Assembly (NCBI GenBank): GCA_012964665.1 | Contig: DTTO01000041.1 | Location: 1 to 46,516 of the forward strand | Origin: Fidelibacterota bacterium | Lineage (GTDB): Bacteria; Fidelibacterota; Marinisomatia; Marinisomatales; TCS55 | Direction of reading: 5' to 3' | DNA length: 46,516 nt | Shown: in pieces, positions 36,948 to 45,230 of the stretch | How the letters are laid out: each line of letters begins with the position of its first letter | Position numbering within the stretch: position 1 is the stretch's first letter | Program-made: the position numbers and the translations under genes | The notes under the pieces: model-generated | Told to the model about the DNA's origin: nothing | Seen by the model: only the letters and a program-made list of their open reading frames with translations | Databases searched by the model: none

Positions 36948-37697
36948 TTACATTTCTGGAATGCGTTTTAGATTTTTTTCATGAAACAAATTATAATCAA
37001 TCCCCGTATCTACCCGAATATCTAAAAAGGTTACTTCTGTGGTATGATTTTTCTGAATGTCTTCCACAAAGATACGTTCCATTACAAAATACCCCTTTAA
37101 TTTTTTATGTGCGTATACTTTTTTTTTCTTTAATTCACCCCGTTTATCATAGGATTCTTCTTTCACCGCCATTAGAGAAGATTTTTCAATCCACGAGATA
37201 TGCCTTGAATAAGAAGATTTGGCTTCTTTTTTTGGTATGACTTTTAATACATAACAATCCTTGCCATCAATCATCTCGTCATCAAGACGGGTAAATTCAT
37301 TTTTTGCAAGATCGCGGCTGGAGAGATCTTCATAACTCAAATCTGAACTCATGAAGGCGTCCCCTTTTCGTTTCGATGAGATCCGGCGGACTTTTTTAAA
37401 TGCCGGAAGCCACATACGCATTTCATCATCCTGATCACTATGTTCAATTTTTAAAAAGGAAACACCTTTATCATCCTTCGGTTCCAAAAACCATATGATC
37501 TGCTTTTTATTTCCATCCATCGATTTAGAAACCATTATGTTAGTTCGGGATTGACCCTTGGAATTGGTTAATACCATTTTAGTTTTATTAAACATATCCT
37601 TTGGTGAAGGTCTTTCATCGACCATTTTAGCAATTCCCAAACCGGTCTGAGCAATAACTATTGATCCAAAAAATGAAAAAAAGATAAGTTTTTTCAT
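36948..37697 (-). CDS. LolA-like outer-membrane lipoprotein-sorting family protein, copy 2
   Basis: A periplasmic protein of 249 residues from the ATG at 37695-37697, which has an AAAGGAA site and follows the permease stop by 1 nt; a TTG 18 nt upstream is less likely. Signal peptide MKKLIFFSFFGSIVIAQ. Mature domain: LEPKDDKGVSFLKIE, RMWLPAFKKVRRISS, FMSSDLSYEDLSSRDL and SRHISWIEKSSLMAVKEE, paralogous to the 34828-35598 product in the same order. Directly coupled to the RND permease, so it is the more likely immediate partner of it. Function inferred from family and operon. Confidence 0.86.
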   Translation of the reverse strand: MKKLIFFSFFGSIVIAQTGLGIAKMVDERPSPKDMFNKTKMVLTNSKGQSRTNIMVSKSMDGNKKQIIWFLEPKDDKGVSFLKIEHSDQDDEMRMWLPAFKKVRRISSKRKGDAFMSSDLSYEDLSSRDLAKNEFTRLDDEMIDGKDCYVLKVIPKKEAKSSYSRHISWIEKSSLMAVKEESYDKRGELKKKKVYAHKKLKGYFVMERIFVEDIQKNHTTEVTFLDIRVDTGIDYNLFHEKNLKRIPEM

Positions 37698-37698
37698 T

Positions 37699-40017
37699 TT
37701 ATAAATTCCTTTCAATTAATCGCTGTTTCAACATTTCTGCCAAAGCAGATAGAACGGTCAATGTACCGATCGATGTGGATACCATGGCAAAAACCATCAG
37801 CCCGCCAATGTATTGAATTGGGACAAATGCGGAAAATAATAAAGCTCCGAAACCCATATTGGACCCTGCATCCAAAATAATGGGATAGCCTACATCATCT
37901 ACCACTTCCCGGCTCAGTTTACTTGCATCAACGGTTCGGGAAAGACGACGGAACTGGGCAATGTAATGAACGGCAAAGTCAACACCAACCCCAATGATTA
38001 TTGAGGATAAAATCGCCGTAATATGACTGAGTTCAATCCCAAAGAATCCCATAAATCCAAAATTAATTATCACAGCTGAAGTAAGCGGAATTACGGCAAG
38101 CGTTCCCCACAAAATACGTTTAAAAAAAATAGATGCAATAATGCCGATTATAATTAATGAAAAAATGATACTTAAGGCTGATGAGCGGACTACCATAATC
38201 ACCAAGTCCCGTAGAATCACAATCATCCCTGTAAAATCTACAATTAAATCCCTATCCATGGTGGTTTTGACATGGCCATTCATTTCTTCTACAAAGGCAA
38301 AAATTTCATCGGTAGACATGACTTTTGAAAAGGCAGTAATTAAGCCAGTTTCATAATCATAATCCACCATGGAAGAAAAATCGTCGAGGTCACCTGACAT
38401 AGAGTAAACGGTAAAAAGGTTATTCACCTTTTCCCGGTTATCTGGAACAGTCTCATACTCAGGATTATCATCCATTACAGTTCTATGCATTTGTTCCACA
38501 ACATTGGCAATGGAAAAGCTGGTTATTACTTTTGCATTGTCTTCCATCTTTTTTTGGAGGGTACGCATACTGGATAAGGTTTGTGGATCTTTCATATCTC
38601 CTTCAACCCGTACCCTGATGTCCAAGGTGCCGGCCATTTTCTCATCCATAAAATCCATGGTATCGCGAATCTCCGTTCCCGGTTTGAAAAATTTGCTCAT
38701 ATTTACATCCACAACCACTTTGGAAATCCCAAATAATCCGATGAGTACAATAGTTGCCCCCGCCGAAAAAACATATTTCGGATGCGTTAGTACAATCTTT
38801 CCCAGTTTATTGATAACCTTTTCAAATATGCTGAGTTCCGTAATTGCTTTGGATTTCAAATTCCATTTTTTTAGACTGATAACAGCTGGAAGCATCAACG
38901 AACTTAAAAACCAAGCCCAAGCGATCCCGATGCCAATCGTTATACCGTATCCAAAGAGCGGTTCGAGCGGCGACAATGTCATAGTTGCAAAGGCAGCAAT
39001 GGTCGTTACACTTGTAAGAAATATTGGAATCAGGAGTGAATCCATTGTGGAACGCAGCGCCAAACGAACTTCATGTTTTGTTCTCAATTCCCTAAAAAAT
39101 TTTGAAATAACATGTACGCCATCCGAATTAGCGACAGTCAAGAGAATGATGGGCATAGAAGTATTGATAAGAGTAAATAAAAACCGATCAGAACCGGTTA
39201 ATTGATAAATCCATCCCATGGCACCAATCATGGCAAACAAAGACAATCCAATTACCATAAGTACCATGGCAACTCCAGGGACACTCCGCAGATTTATGAG
39301 CAAAATCACAACCATGATTAAAATACCTAACAGCATTAAGCTCTGAACGTCTTCCCGAATCATTGCCGGTATCGTACCCGTTACATAGGCCTGACCACCA
39401 TAGTGGACCTCATAATCAGCCAAAATCGGATCTGCAATAGAAACTAGCTCATCTCGGAATAAATTCAATCCTTCACTATTGTAGGGTTGAACTGTGACCA
39501 AAAAATATTGATCATCTTGGCTGACAAATCTTTTTTTAATGGCTGAATTCTTATCAAGATAGTCCTTTAAATCATTGATTTCCTCCTGGCTGAGATTTCG
39601 ATCAGGTTGCAGGTCATCTACTTCCATAAAACCATCCAAATTATCCATTCGGGCAGCAGTTGTAATTGAATTTAGTTTCTCAATTTGCTTTCCTGCTTCC
39701 AAAGCCTCAGTTAAATCCCATAACGCTGCCATGGCCCCCGGATTAAATATGGATTTCCCTTCATTACCAAATGCAATAAAGATTACTTCAGTACTGCCGA
39801 ATTCTTCCTGAATCGCATCCCATGAAACTCTCGATTCAAGGTTTTTAGGCAATATCTTTAACATATCATCATCAATAAGAAAAAACCTGGCGCCTGAACC
39901 AACCATTAACGTTGCTAAAAGAGAAATAATGATGGTCCGCCATGGATAGTCAAGGCTTTGGTGGATACACCAACTACGGATAGGATTATGGGAATATTTA
40001 GATTCGATTTTGCTCAT
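37699..40017 (-). CDS. RND-superfamily (MMPL/Patched-like) permease
   Basis: An inner-membrane protein of about 772 residues with the RND layout: TM1 (about 25-48), a large periplasmic loop, a bundle of five helices with a sterol-sensing/MMPL-like core (about 220-380), TM7 near 415, a second large loop, and five more helices ending LTVLSALAEMLKQRL. GVGVDFAVHYIAQFRRL in the C-terminal half is a typical MMPL/HpnN segment. I start at the ATG at 40015-40017; an in-frame TTG 15 nt upstream is weaker. No membrane-fusion protein or TolC gene is near, so this is not a drug efflux pump. Lipid export to the outer membrane is likely. Confidence 0.9.
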   Translation of the reverse strand: MSKIESKYSHNPIRSWCIHQSLDYPWRTIIISLLATLMVGSGARFFLIDDDMLKILPKNLESRVSWDAIQEEFGSTEVIFIAFGNEGKSIFNPGAMAALWDLTEALEAGKQIEKLNSITTAARMDNLDGFMEVDDLQPDRNLSQEEINDLKDYLDKNSAIKKRFVSQDDQYFLVTVQPYNSEGLNLFRDELVSIADPILADYEVHYGGQAYVTGTIPAMIREDVQSLMLLGILIMVVILLINLRSVPGVAMVLMVIGLSLFAMIGAMGWIYQLTGSDRFLFTLINTSMPIILLTVANSDGVHVISKFFRELRTKHEVRLALRSTMDSLLIPIFLTSVTTIAAFATMTLSPLEPLFGYGITIGIGIAWAWFLSSLMLPAVISLKKWNLKSKAITELSIFEKVINKLGKIVLTHPKYVFSAGATIVLIGLFGISKVVVDVNMSKFFKPGTEIRDTMDFMDEKMAGTLDIRVRVEGDMKDPQTLSSMRTLQKKMEDNAKVITSFSIANVVEQMHRTVMDDNPEYETVPDNREKVNNLFTVYSMSGDLDDFSSMVDYDYETGLITAFSKVMSTDEIFAFVEEMNGHVKTTMDRDLIVDFTGMIVILRDLVIMVVRSSALSIIFSLIIIGIIASIFFKRILWGTLAVIPLTSAVIINFGFMGFFGIELSHITAILSSIIIGVGVDFAVHYIAQFRRLSRTVDASKLSREVVDDVGYPIILDAGSNMGFGALLFSAFVPIQYIGGLMVFAMVSTSIGTLTVLSALAEMLKQRLIERNL

Positions 40018-40141
40018 AATATGTGGAAACAATAACCGTAATTATCGTTTCTAAAATTATAATTGAATCATGCCTGACAACAATTCCTTTTTAATGATTT
40101 CTGGGTCATAATTCCCATAACTTTACTACCCTGATAAGCCA

Positions 40142-40774
40142 ATGGAAAATTCTCTGAAGCAGCCAATTATTATCCTCGCAAATGGTGCTTTCCCAACCCA
40201 CCACATCCCATTAGATATATTAAAAAATGCTGGTTCAGTGATTTGTACTGATGGCAGTGCTAATGCCCTTAATGCTTATGGAATCACACCATTTGCCGTT
40301 ATCGGTGATTTCGATTCTTATAAAGAAACAAAACTTCCCTTTTCAGGAAAGAAAATTCTCGAATCAAACCAGGACAGCACTGACCTGGAGAAGGCCCTCA
40401 ACTGGTTGCTGAACAATGGCATTGAAAAAATTACAATCCTGGGGGCTACTGGCCTGCGGGAAGATATGACGCTGGCAAACCATTATATTCTATTTGACTA
40501 TTACGATCAAATAGACCTTGACATGGTGACCGATCACTTTACGATTACATGCCACAAGGGGCAAAAATCATGCAACACCTTTCCCGGTCAAATCATATCT
40601 ATCCTTCCGCAACATTTCAATACTAAGGTTTCCACTACCGCTCTCCGCCATCCCTTAAATGAAATGGAGCTTCATCCTTCTGCCAAGGCAGTATCAAATC
40701 AAGCCCTGGGTGCTTCTTTTTCGGTGGATGCCTCGAGACCCGTCTTAATATTTCGCGGACACCCGGAGAATTAA
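40142..40774 (+). CDS. thiN: Thiamine pyrophosphokinase
   Basis: Converts thiamine to thiamine diphosphate with ATP. The 210-residue protein has CTDGSANAL, PFAVIGDFDS (about 54-63), NQDSTDLEKALNWL (about 79-92) and LGATGLREDMTLANH, the core TPK motifs with the catalytic and Mg-binding aspartates and the DxTDLEKAL signature. A C-terminal thiamin-binding beta domain follows. It starts a run with a sodium symporter 3 nt downstream and a CYTH enzyme. There is no TPP riboswitch in the 124-nt upstream gap: I looked for CUGAGA and did not find it. Provides cofactor for transketolase. Confidence 0.94.
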   Translation: MENSLKQPIIILANGAFPTHHIPLDILKNAGSVICTDGSANALNAYGITPFAVIGDFDSYKETKLPFSGKKILESNQDSTDLEKALNWLLNNGIEKITILGATGLREDMTLANHYILFDYYDQIDLDMVTDHFTITCHKGQKSCNTFPGQIISILPQHFNTKVSTTALRHPLNEMELHPSAKAVSNQALGASFSVDASRPVLIFRGHPEN

Positions 40775-40777
40775 TTC

Positions 40778-42166
40778 TTGCATTGGCTGGATCTTTCTGT
40801 CCTAGTTCTTTATACGTGCCTGCTCATCGGATTTGGGTTTTATCGCTCGAAAGAATCAGGTAAAGACCCCGAAGAATATCTATTAGCGGGGAGAAAACTC
40901 AGCTTACCAGGATTCGTTGCTACTCTGGTAGCTACCTGGTACGGCGGTATACTGGGAATCGGTGAAAACACCTATGCTTATGGGGTACAAACCTGGTTTA
41001 TCCTTGGATTCCCTTATTATGTATTCGCAGTGTTATATGCTCTTTTTATTGCCGGTCGTATTAACAAAACCAAGTGTATTTCCCTACCCGACCAGTTCCA
41101 TAAACGCTTCGGAAAAACTGCAGGAATAATAAGTGCAATTTATATTCTCGCTTTAGCCAGTCCGGCGCCCTATATCCTAAGTATCGGCATATTACTTCAA
41201 TTCACCACTGGTTTATCATTGGCTCTTTCTTTGATCATCGCCGTGGGGCTGAGCCTGAGCTATATCTGGTTGGGCGGTTTCAAAGCCGTGGTTCGCACCG
41301 ATCTATTACAATTTGGATTCATGTTCCTGGGGTTTATACTTCTGCTCATTTTTTCCATGAAGTCTGCTGGCACATTTTTAGAGGCCACAAGCAATTTACC
41401 TGAATCTCATTTGAATCCCACCGGTGGTGCATCCATCCAATACATTCTGGTCTGGTTTTTTATTGCTTTATGGACCTTCGTAGATCCTGGATTTTACCAG
41501 CGCTGCGCTGCAGCTAAATCGCCCAAAACTGCCCAAACCGGTATTTTGATTTCCATCGGATTCTGGTTCATTTTTGATATACTGACAATATCTACCGGTC
41601 TTTACGCCAAGGCATTACTAAGCCCTGGAGATCCATTATTAGCCTATCCCCGCTTGGGTGCCATGGTCCTTCCTCCCCTGGCATATGGTATTTTTATCAC
41701 CGGATTATTATCCACTATTATGTCTACTATTGACTCTCTTGGTTTGATCAGCGCCATAACATTTGGCCGGGATATTATATGGCGAATTCAAACACCTGCC
41801 AACAGCGCTCAAAAATCATGGTCAAATGCTTCCAACCAATTTGTCCAAAAAGGACTTGTTGTAACGGCCCTGATTGCCTTGGGTCTGGCTTTCAGTATCC
41901 CATCAGTTGTGAAACTTTGGTATGTTTTGGGATCAATCCTGGTCCCTGGACTTGTATTGCCATTTTTACTTTCTTTTAGTGCAAAAAAATTATCAGGACC
42001 GGATATCGTAACGATGATGGTTTTACCAGTATTGGTTAGCGTTATCTGGACCATTTCAGGAAAAATTATGGATGGCTACCCTCTAAACCTTGAACCATTC
42101 TATCCTGGGATCCTAACATCCGGGCTTATTTATGGATTAAAAGTGACCCATGGCAAAAGAAATTGA
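40778..42166 (+). CDS. Sodium:solute symporter (SSS family), candidate thiamine or precursor importer
   Basis: An inner-membrane protein of 462 residues with about 13 hydrophobic helices. SSS features include EEYLLAGRKLSLPGFVATLVATWYGG at the N-terminus and WLGGFKAVVRTDLLQFGFMF near 165-185. The start is TTG at 40778, with GGAGA 8 nt upstream and only 3 nt after the thiamine pyrophosphokinase stop. The next gene starts inside its 3' end. The family carries sugars, proline, pantothenate and others. The adjacency to thiamine pyrophosphokinase suggests thiamine uptake, an inference that sequence alone does not test. Confidence 0.88.
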   Translation: MHWLDLSVLVLYTCLLIGFGFYRSKESGKDPEEYLLAGRKLSLPGFVATLVATWYGGILGIGENTYAYGVQTWFILGFPYYVFAVLYALFIAGRINKTKCISLPDQFHKRFGKTAGIISAIYILALASPAPYILSIGILLQFTTGLSLALSLIIAVGLSLSYIWLGGFKAVVRTDLLQFGFMFLGFILLLIFSMKSAGTFLEATSNLPESHLNPTGGASIQYILVWFFIALWTFVDPGFYQRCAAAKSPKTAQTGILISIGFWFIFDILTISTGLYAKALLSPGDPLLAYPRLGAMVLPPLAYGIFITGLLSTIMSTIDSLGLISAITFGRDIIWRIQTPANSAQKSWSNASNQFVQKGLVVTALIALGLAFSIPSVVKLWYVLGSILVPGLVLPFLLSFSAKKLSGPDIVTMMVLPVLVSVIWTISGKIMDGYPLNLEPFYPGILTSGLIYGLKVTHGKRN

Positions 42167-42620
42167 ACGAAAATTCCTGGTGGATCTTGCGCATTGGCCA
42201 AACGAGACTAAAGGCGCACATTTTGAGCAGGGATATATTGCAATCACTGATTCTGGTATCGTGCGCGTTCGCATCATCAGGGATGAAGTATCAACTTTAA
42301 CGGTAAAATCAAGCGGAACCGGTTTATCAAGGGATGAATTTCAATATGAAATTCCTTTAGATGAAGCCAAAGCGCTTTTAAAACTTTGTCAAAATGATAT
42401 TATTGAAAAAACACGTTATCATGTAATAGTTGAGGGAAAACAATGGGACGTGGATCAATTCCATGGGCATAATGATGGGCTCTGGATAGCTGAAGTGGAA
42501 CTAAAATCAGAGGATGAGCAGGTTACGCTTCCCAAATGGGTAACCAATGAGGTTACTGGAGATGAACATTACTATAATGCCTTTATTTCAAAACATCCTT
42601 ACAATACCTGGAAAAAATGA
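42150..42620 (+). CDS. CYTH-domain (triphosphate tunnel) phosphohydrolase
   Basis: A soluble 156-residue protein with the CYTH signature EIERKFLV at residues 4-11 and further tunnel residues: VRVRIIRD, LTVKSSG, DEFQYEIP, IEKTRYHV, WDVDQFHG, IAEVELKSEDE. Members hydrolyse inorganic triphosphate or thiamine triphosphate, or are class IV cyclases. The short single-domain form resembles bacterial triphosphatases of the NeuTTM type. The gene overlaps the symporter by 17 nt and the next gene by 4 nt. Being with thiamine pyrophosphokinase, thiamine triphosphate is a reasonable candidate substrate, but not proven. Confidence 0.93.
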   Translation: MAKEIERKFLVDLAHWPNETKGAHFEQGYIAITDSGIVRVRIIRDEVSTLTVKSSGTGLSRDEFQYEIPLDEAKALLKLCQNDIIEKTRYHVIVEGKQWDVDQFHGHNDGLWIAEVELKSEDEQVTLPKWVTNEVTGDEHYYNAFISKHPYNTWKK

Positions 42621-43447
42621 TTCAAATTATTTCCCTAATAATATCTATATTTTTTTTATCGTTATCACCTTGGAAGACAATTCATTCGGAACGGATATAT
42701 TCAGTTAGCGGTGTCGTCGCTTTTAAAGATGGATTCTTGGTGGTCCACGATAACAAGAAAAAAAATCAGCCTCGTGTCAGTTTCATTGATAAAAAGTATC
42801 AGATCACACCTCTGGTATGGCCAGAACCCGAGTTACCCTATGATTTGGAAAGTGCTTACCAATTCCCCAATTTTGAAAATCGATATATTTTCATGGAAAG
42901 TACTGGTAAATGCTATGAGGCTTCAGTTGATCCAAAAGATTATCGCATTGATATTCTTCATACCTATACTTTACCCAATTTAAAACCAAAAATGAATTTG
43001 GAAGGGATCGCCATCTTCCCATCCGGGCAAGGTCTCGTTATCATTTACGGAGACCGAGGTTCCGATTCCCGAAAATCCACTTTATTTACCGCTTTGTTTA
43101 ACCCAAGGTCTAAATCATTTAAAGAAGTAAAAACTTTAACATTTGATTTGCCACAGCCAAAATTGGATAAAAGAAACATTGCCGACTTAGCCTTAAAAAC
43201 TGATGGCAGCCTCTGGTGCTCTGCTACTTCTGATCCTGGAGATGATGGACCGTTTTCAACTTTCATTTATGAATTGGGTCAATTCAGTCATGCAGGCGCA
43301 TTTACACCAACCCACCCTGATTTACTGAAAGCCATTATGACCTTTGATGGACAAAAGGTGGAAGCCATGATATTTCAGAAAGATAAGTTGGTTTTAATGA
43401 CGGATAATGAAAATTTTGGTTCCACAATGAATACTATAGAATATTAG
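42617..43447 (+). CDS. Exported protein of unknown function, possible beta-propeller
   Basis: A 276-residue product with an N-terminal hydrophobic export signal (MIQIISLIISIFFLSLSPW). Repeated strand segments such as VVAFKDGFLVVHD, LEGIAIFPSGQGLVIIYGDRG and IADLALKTDGSLWCSATSDPG recall esterase-like phytase or related propellers that track a Gly/Asp turn pattern. I cannot assign a family with certainty. The ATG overlaps the CYTH stop (ATGA), and the following DUF2490-like gene begins directly after its stop. Enzymatic activity unknown. Confidence 0.75.
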   Translation: MIQIISLIISIFFLSLSPWKTIHSERIYSVSGVVAFKDGFLVVHDNKKKNQPRVSFIDKKYQITPLVWPEPELPYDLESAYQFPNFENRYIFMESTGKCYEASVDPKDYRIDILHTYTLPNLKPKMNLEGIAIFPSGQGLVIIYGDRGSDSRKSTLFTALFNPRSKSFKEVKTLTFDLPQPKLDKRNIADLALKTDGSLWCSATSDPGDDGPFSTFIYELGQFSHAGAFTPTHPDLLKAIMTFDGQKVEAMIFQKDKLVLMTDNENFGSTMNTIEY

Positions 43448-44062
43448 ATGCGAAAATTCCTGACTCTATTAATCTTTTCTATTGGTTTACTAAACAGCCA
43501 GTTCAATCATCAAGATAAATTAGTAATCAAACGCACACTTGGAAAATCAACAGTGACTGTTGATTTTGACGGCCGTACCAATGAAACCGGATTTTATCAT
43601 AAGCATATTGATTTTGGCATCGCTTATCCTTTTCAGCAGTCATGGATTGTAGAATTAAAATACCGTGCTCAATACCGAACCAAAGAAGATGCCTGGAGTC
43701 TAGAACGTCGACCACAAGTCCAACTGATTAAAAATATCAATAGGCCAAGTATTAAATGGCAGATACGATCACGTATGGAATACCGGATTCGTGAAGGAAA
43801 GGAAGATGAAATGAGAAATCGAAGTCGGATTCAAATCAAAGCACCGAAACCAATATCATCATTAAAAATCACACCTTTTATCAGTAATGAATTCTTTTTT
43901 GCACCGAAAACCTGGGAACACTATATAAACTGGTGCTCATTTGGTTTTGATTTACCAAAGTTAAAAATCGGGAGACCAACTATATTTTACAAATATGTTA
44001 TAACGCAAAGCGATGGCGAATGGGTTCCTTCCTATACCCTTGTATTTAAATTAACTATCTAA
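43448..44062 (+). CDS. DUF2490-like outer-membrane protein
   Basis: A 204-residue protein with signal peptide MRKFLTLLIFSIGLLNSQ and an alternating strand pattern, for example WIVELKYRAQYR, WQIRSRMEYRIREG, MRNRSRIQIKAP and PFISNEFFF. These match the DUF2490 family of predicted small barrels in Bacteroidetes and related phyla. It ends LVFKLTI. It directly abuts the preceding gene and ends the plus-strand run, convergent with aldolase. Function unknown. Confidence 0.8.
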   Translation: MRKFLTLLIFSIGLLNSQFNHQDKLVIKRTLGKSTVTVDFDGRTNETGFYHKHIDFGIAYPFQQSWIVELKYRAQYRTKEDAWSLERRPQVQLIKNINRPSIKWQIRSRMEYRIREGKEDEMRNRSRIQIKAPKPISSLKITPFISNEFFFAPKTWEHYINWCSFGFDLPKLKIGRPTIFYKYVITQSDGEWVPSYTLVFKLTI

Positions 44063-44171
44063 ACTATGAAAAATTCTACCCCGTTTTATCTAAGGGGTGG
44101 TACAACGCACTGTCTGAAAAACTTATTATAAATAACATTGAAAGACGAACATAGTGCGTCTATAACTTATT

Positions 44172-45197
44172 TTATTCCATCTCCGAGGAATATTCTCCCA
44201 TTGTTGCCAAACCATTTAACTTTGCGCGTTTAAGTAATGCCATTTGGGCAGCACCGACATTTTCTGCCTTCCCCATCCAAGCTTTCAAAGCCGGCTGCTG
44301 CAGGGCACGACCATATGAAAAGGATAGATTCCATGGTTTATTACCATTTACGAATTGATTCATCCGATTTAAATGAGCTGTTGCATTTTCATCGCTCTGG
44401 CCACCAGACAAAAAAGCAATTCCGGGTACAGCGGCAGGAACTGTTCTAGCTAAACATTGCAATGTTGCATCGGCCACTTCATCAACACCAGCACGATCGG
44501 AACCATCATAGCCGGAAAGCACCATATTAGGCTTTAAAACCATTTGTTCATAATTCACGCCCTGAGAATACAGTTCAAAAAAGACGGTATGTAAAACTTC
44601 CTCCGTCACCACAAAACTGTCATCAATATCATGATCACCCTCCATCAGGATTTCCGGTTCAACAATCGGAACCAAATCATTTTTCTGGCATAGGGCGGCG
44701 TAGCGGGCCAAAGCATGAGCATTGGCGCTAATGCAATATCCGCTAGGATTATCTTCCGTTATATTAATAACTGCTCGCCATTTGGAAAAACGCGCTCCCA
44801 TTTGACGATATTCTTTTAAGCGATCATCGAGACCATCTAAACCACTGGTCACTTTTTCACCCTCGCTTCCAGCAAGATCATGAGCTCCAGTATCAACTTT
44901 AATCCCCGGGATCATGCCTTTCGCTGCTAAATATTCAGTGTAAGCTGTACCATCAGCCAATGATGACTGGTGCAGGGTTTCATCGTACATAATAACACCG
45001 CTAATATATTTTTCTATACCATCCGCACTGAATAATAAATCACGGTAAGCATTGCGATTTTCCGCCGTATTCTCCGTATTAACTTGTGCCAAACGTTTGC
45101 CAATAGTTCCTGTACTCTCATCTGCAGCCAAAATACCTTTCCCTGGCGCAACCATTGCTTCAGCTACAGCTTCCAAACTTTTTAGATTCAATCCCAT
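44172..45197 (-). CDS. fba: Class I fructose-bisphosphate aldolase (eukaryotic-like)
   Basis: Schiff-base aldolase cleaving fructose 1,6-bisphosphate, 341 residues. The active-site residues follow rabbit aldolase with a constant offset of 7: Asp26, Lys100, Lys139 (ARFSKWRAV), Glu180 (VEPEI) and Schiff-base Lys222 (MVLKPNMV). The start ADESTGTIGKRL is typical. It is encoded 33 nt downstream of the phosphofructokinase gene on the same strand, so the two consecutive glycolytic steps are co-expressed. Class I aldolases of this type are less common in bacteria than class II. Confidence 0.97.
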   Translation of the reverse strand: MGLNLKSLEAVAEAMVAPGKGILAADESTGTIGKRLAQVNTENTAENRNAYRDLLFSADGIEKYISGVIMYDETLHQSSLADGTAYTEYLAAKGMIPGIKVDTGAHDLAGSEGEKVTSGLDGLDDRLKEYRQMGARFSKWRAVINITEDNPSGYCISANAHALARYAALCQKNDLVPIVEPEILMEGDHDIDDSFVVTEEVLHTVFFELYSQGVNYEQMVLKPNMVLSGYDGSDRAGVDEVADATLQCLARTVPAAVPGIAFLSGGQSDENATAHLNRMNQFVNGNKPWNLSFSYGRALQQPALKAWMGKAENVGAAQMALLKRAKLNGLATMGEYSSEME

Positions 45198-45230
45198 AAT
45201 TATTTCTCCAGCCTTATTCAGTATTTCTGT

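Noticed and set aside
38504-39205. 233-codon open frame on the plus strand opposite the RND permease
   Set aside because: Shadow of a long membrane-protein gene; Ser/Ile-rich composition with no domain or start signal.
40018-40141. Possible TPP riboswitch before thiamine pyrophosphokinase
   Set aside because: The gap has an ACCCTGATAAG stretch, but no CUGAGA element and no paired arms typical of the TPP aptamer.
44078-44098. Possible terminator ACCCC...GGGGT after the DUF2490-like gene
   Set aside because: Only a 5-bp stem with an 11-nt loop and no T-tract; too weak to call.
44105-44159. Inverted repeat ACGCACT...AGTGCGT between convergent genes
   Set aside because: Seven-bp arms separated by 41 nt occur by chance often enough, and no supporting structure is seen.
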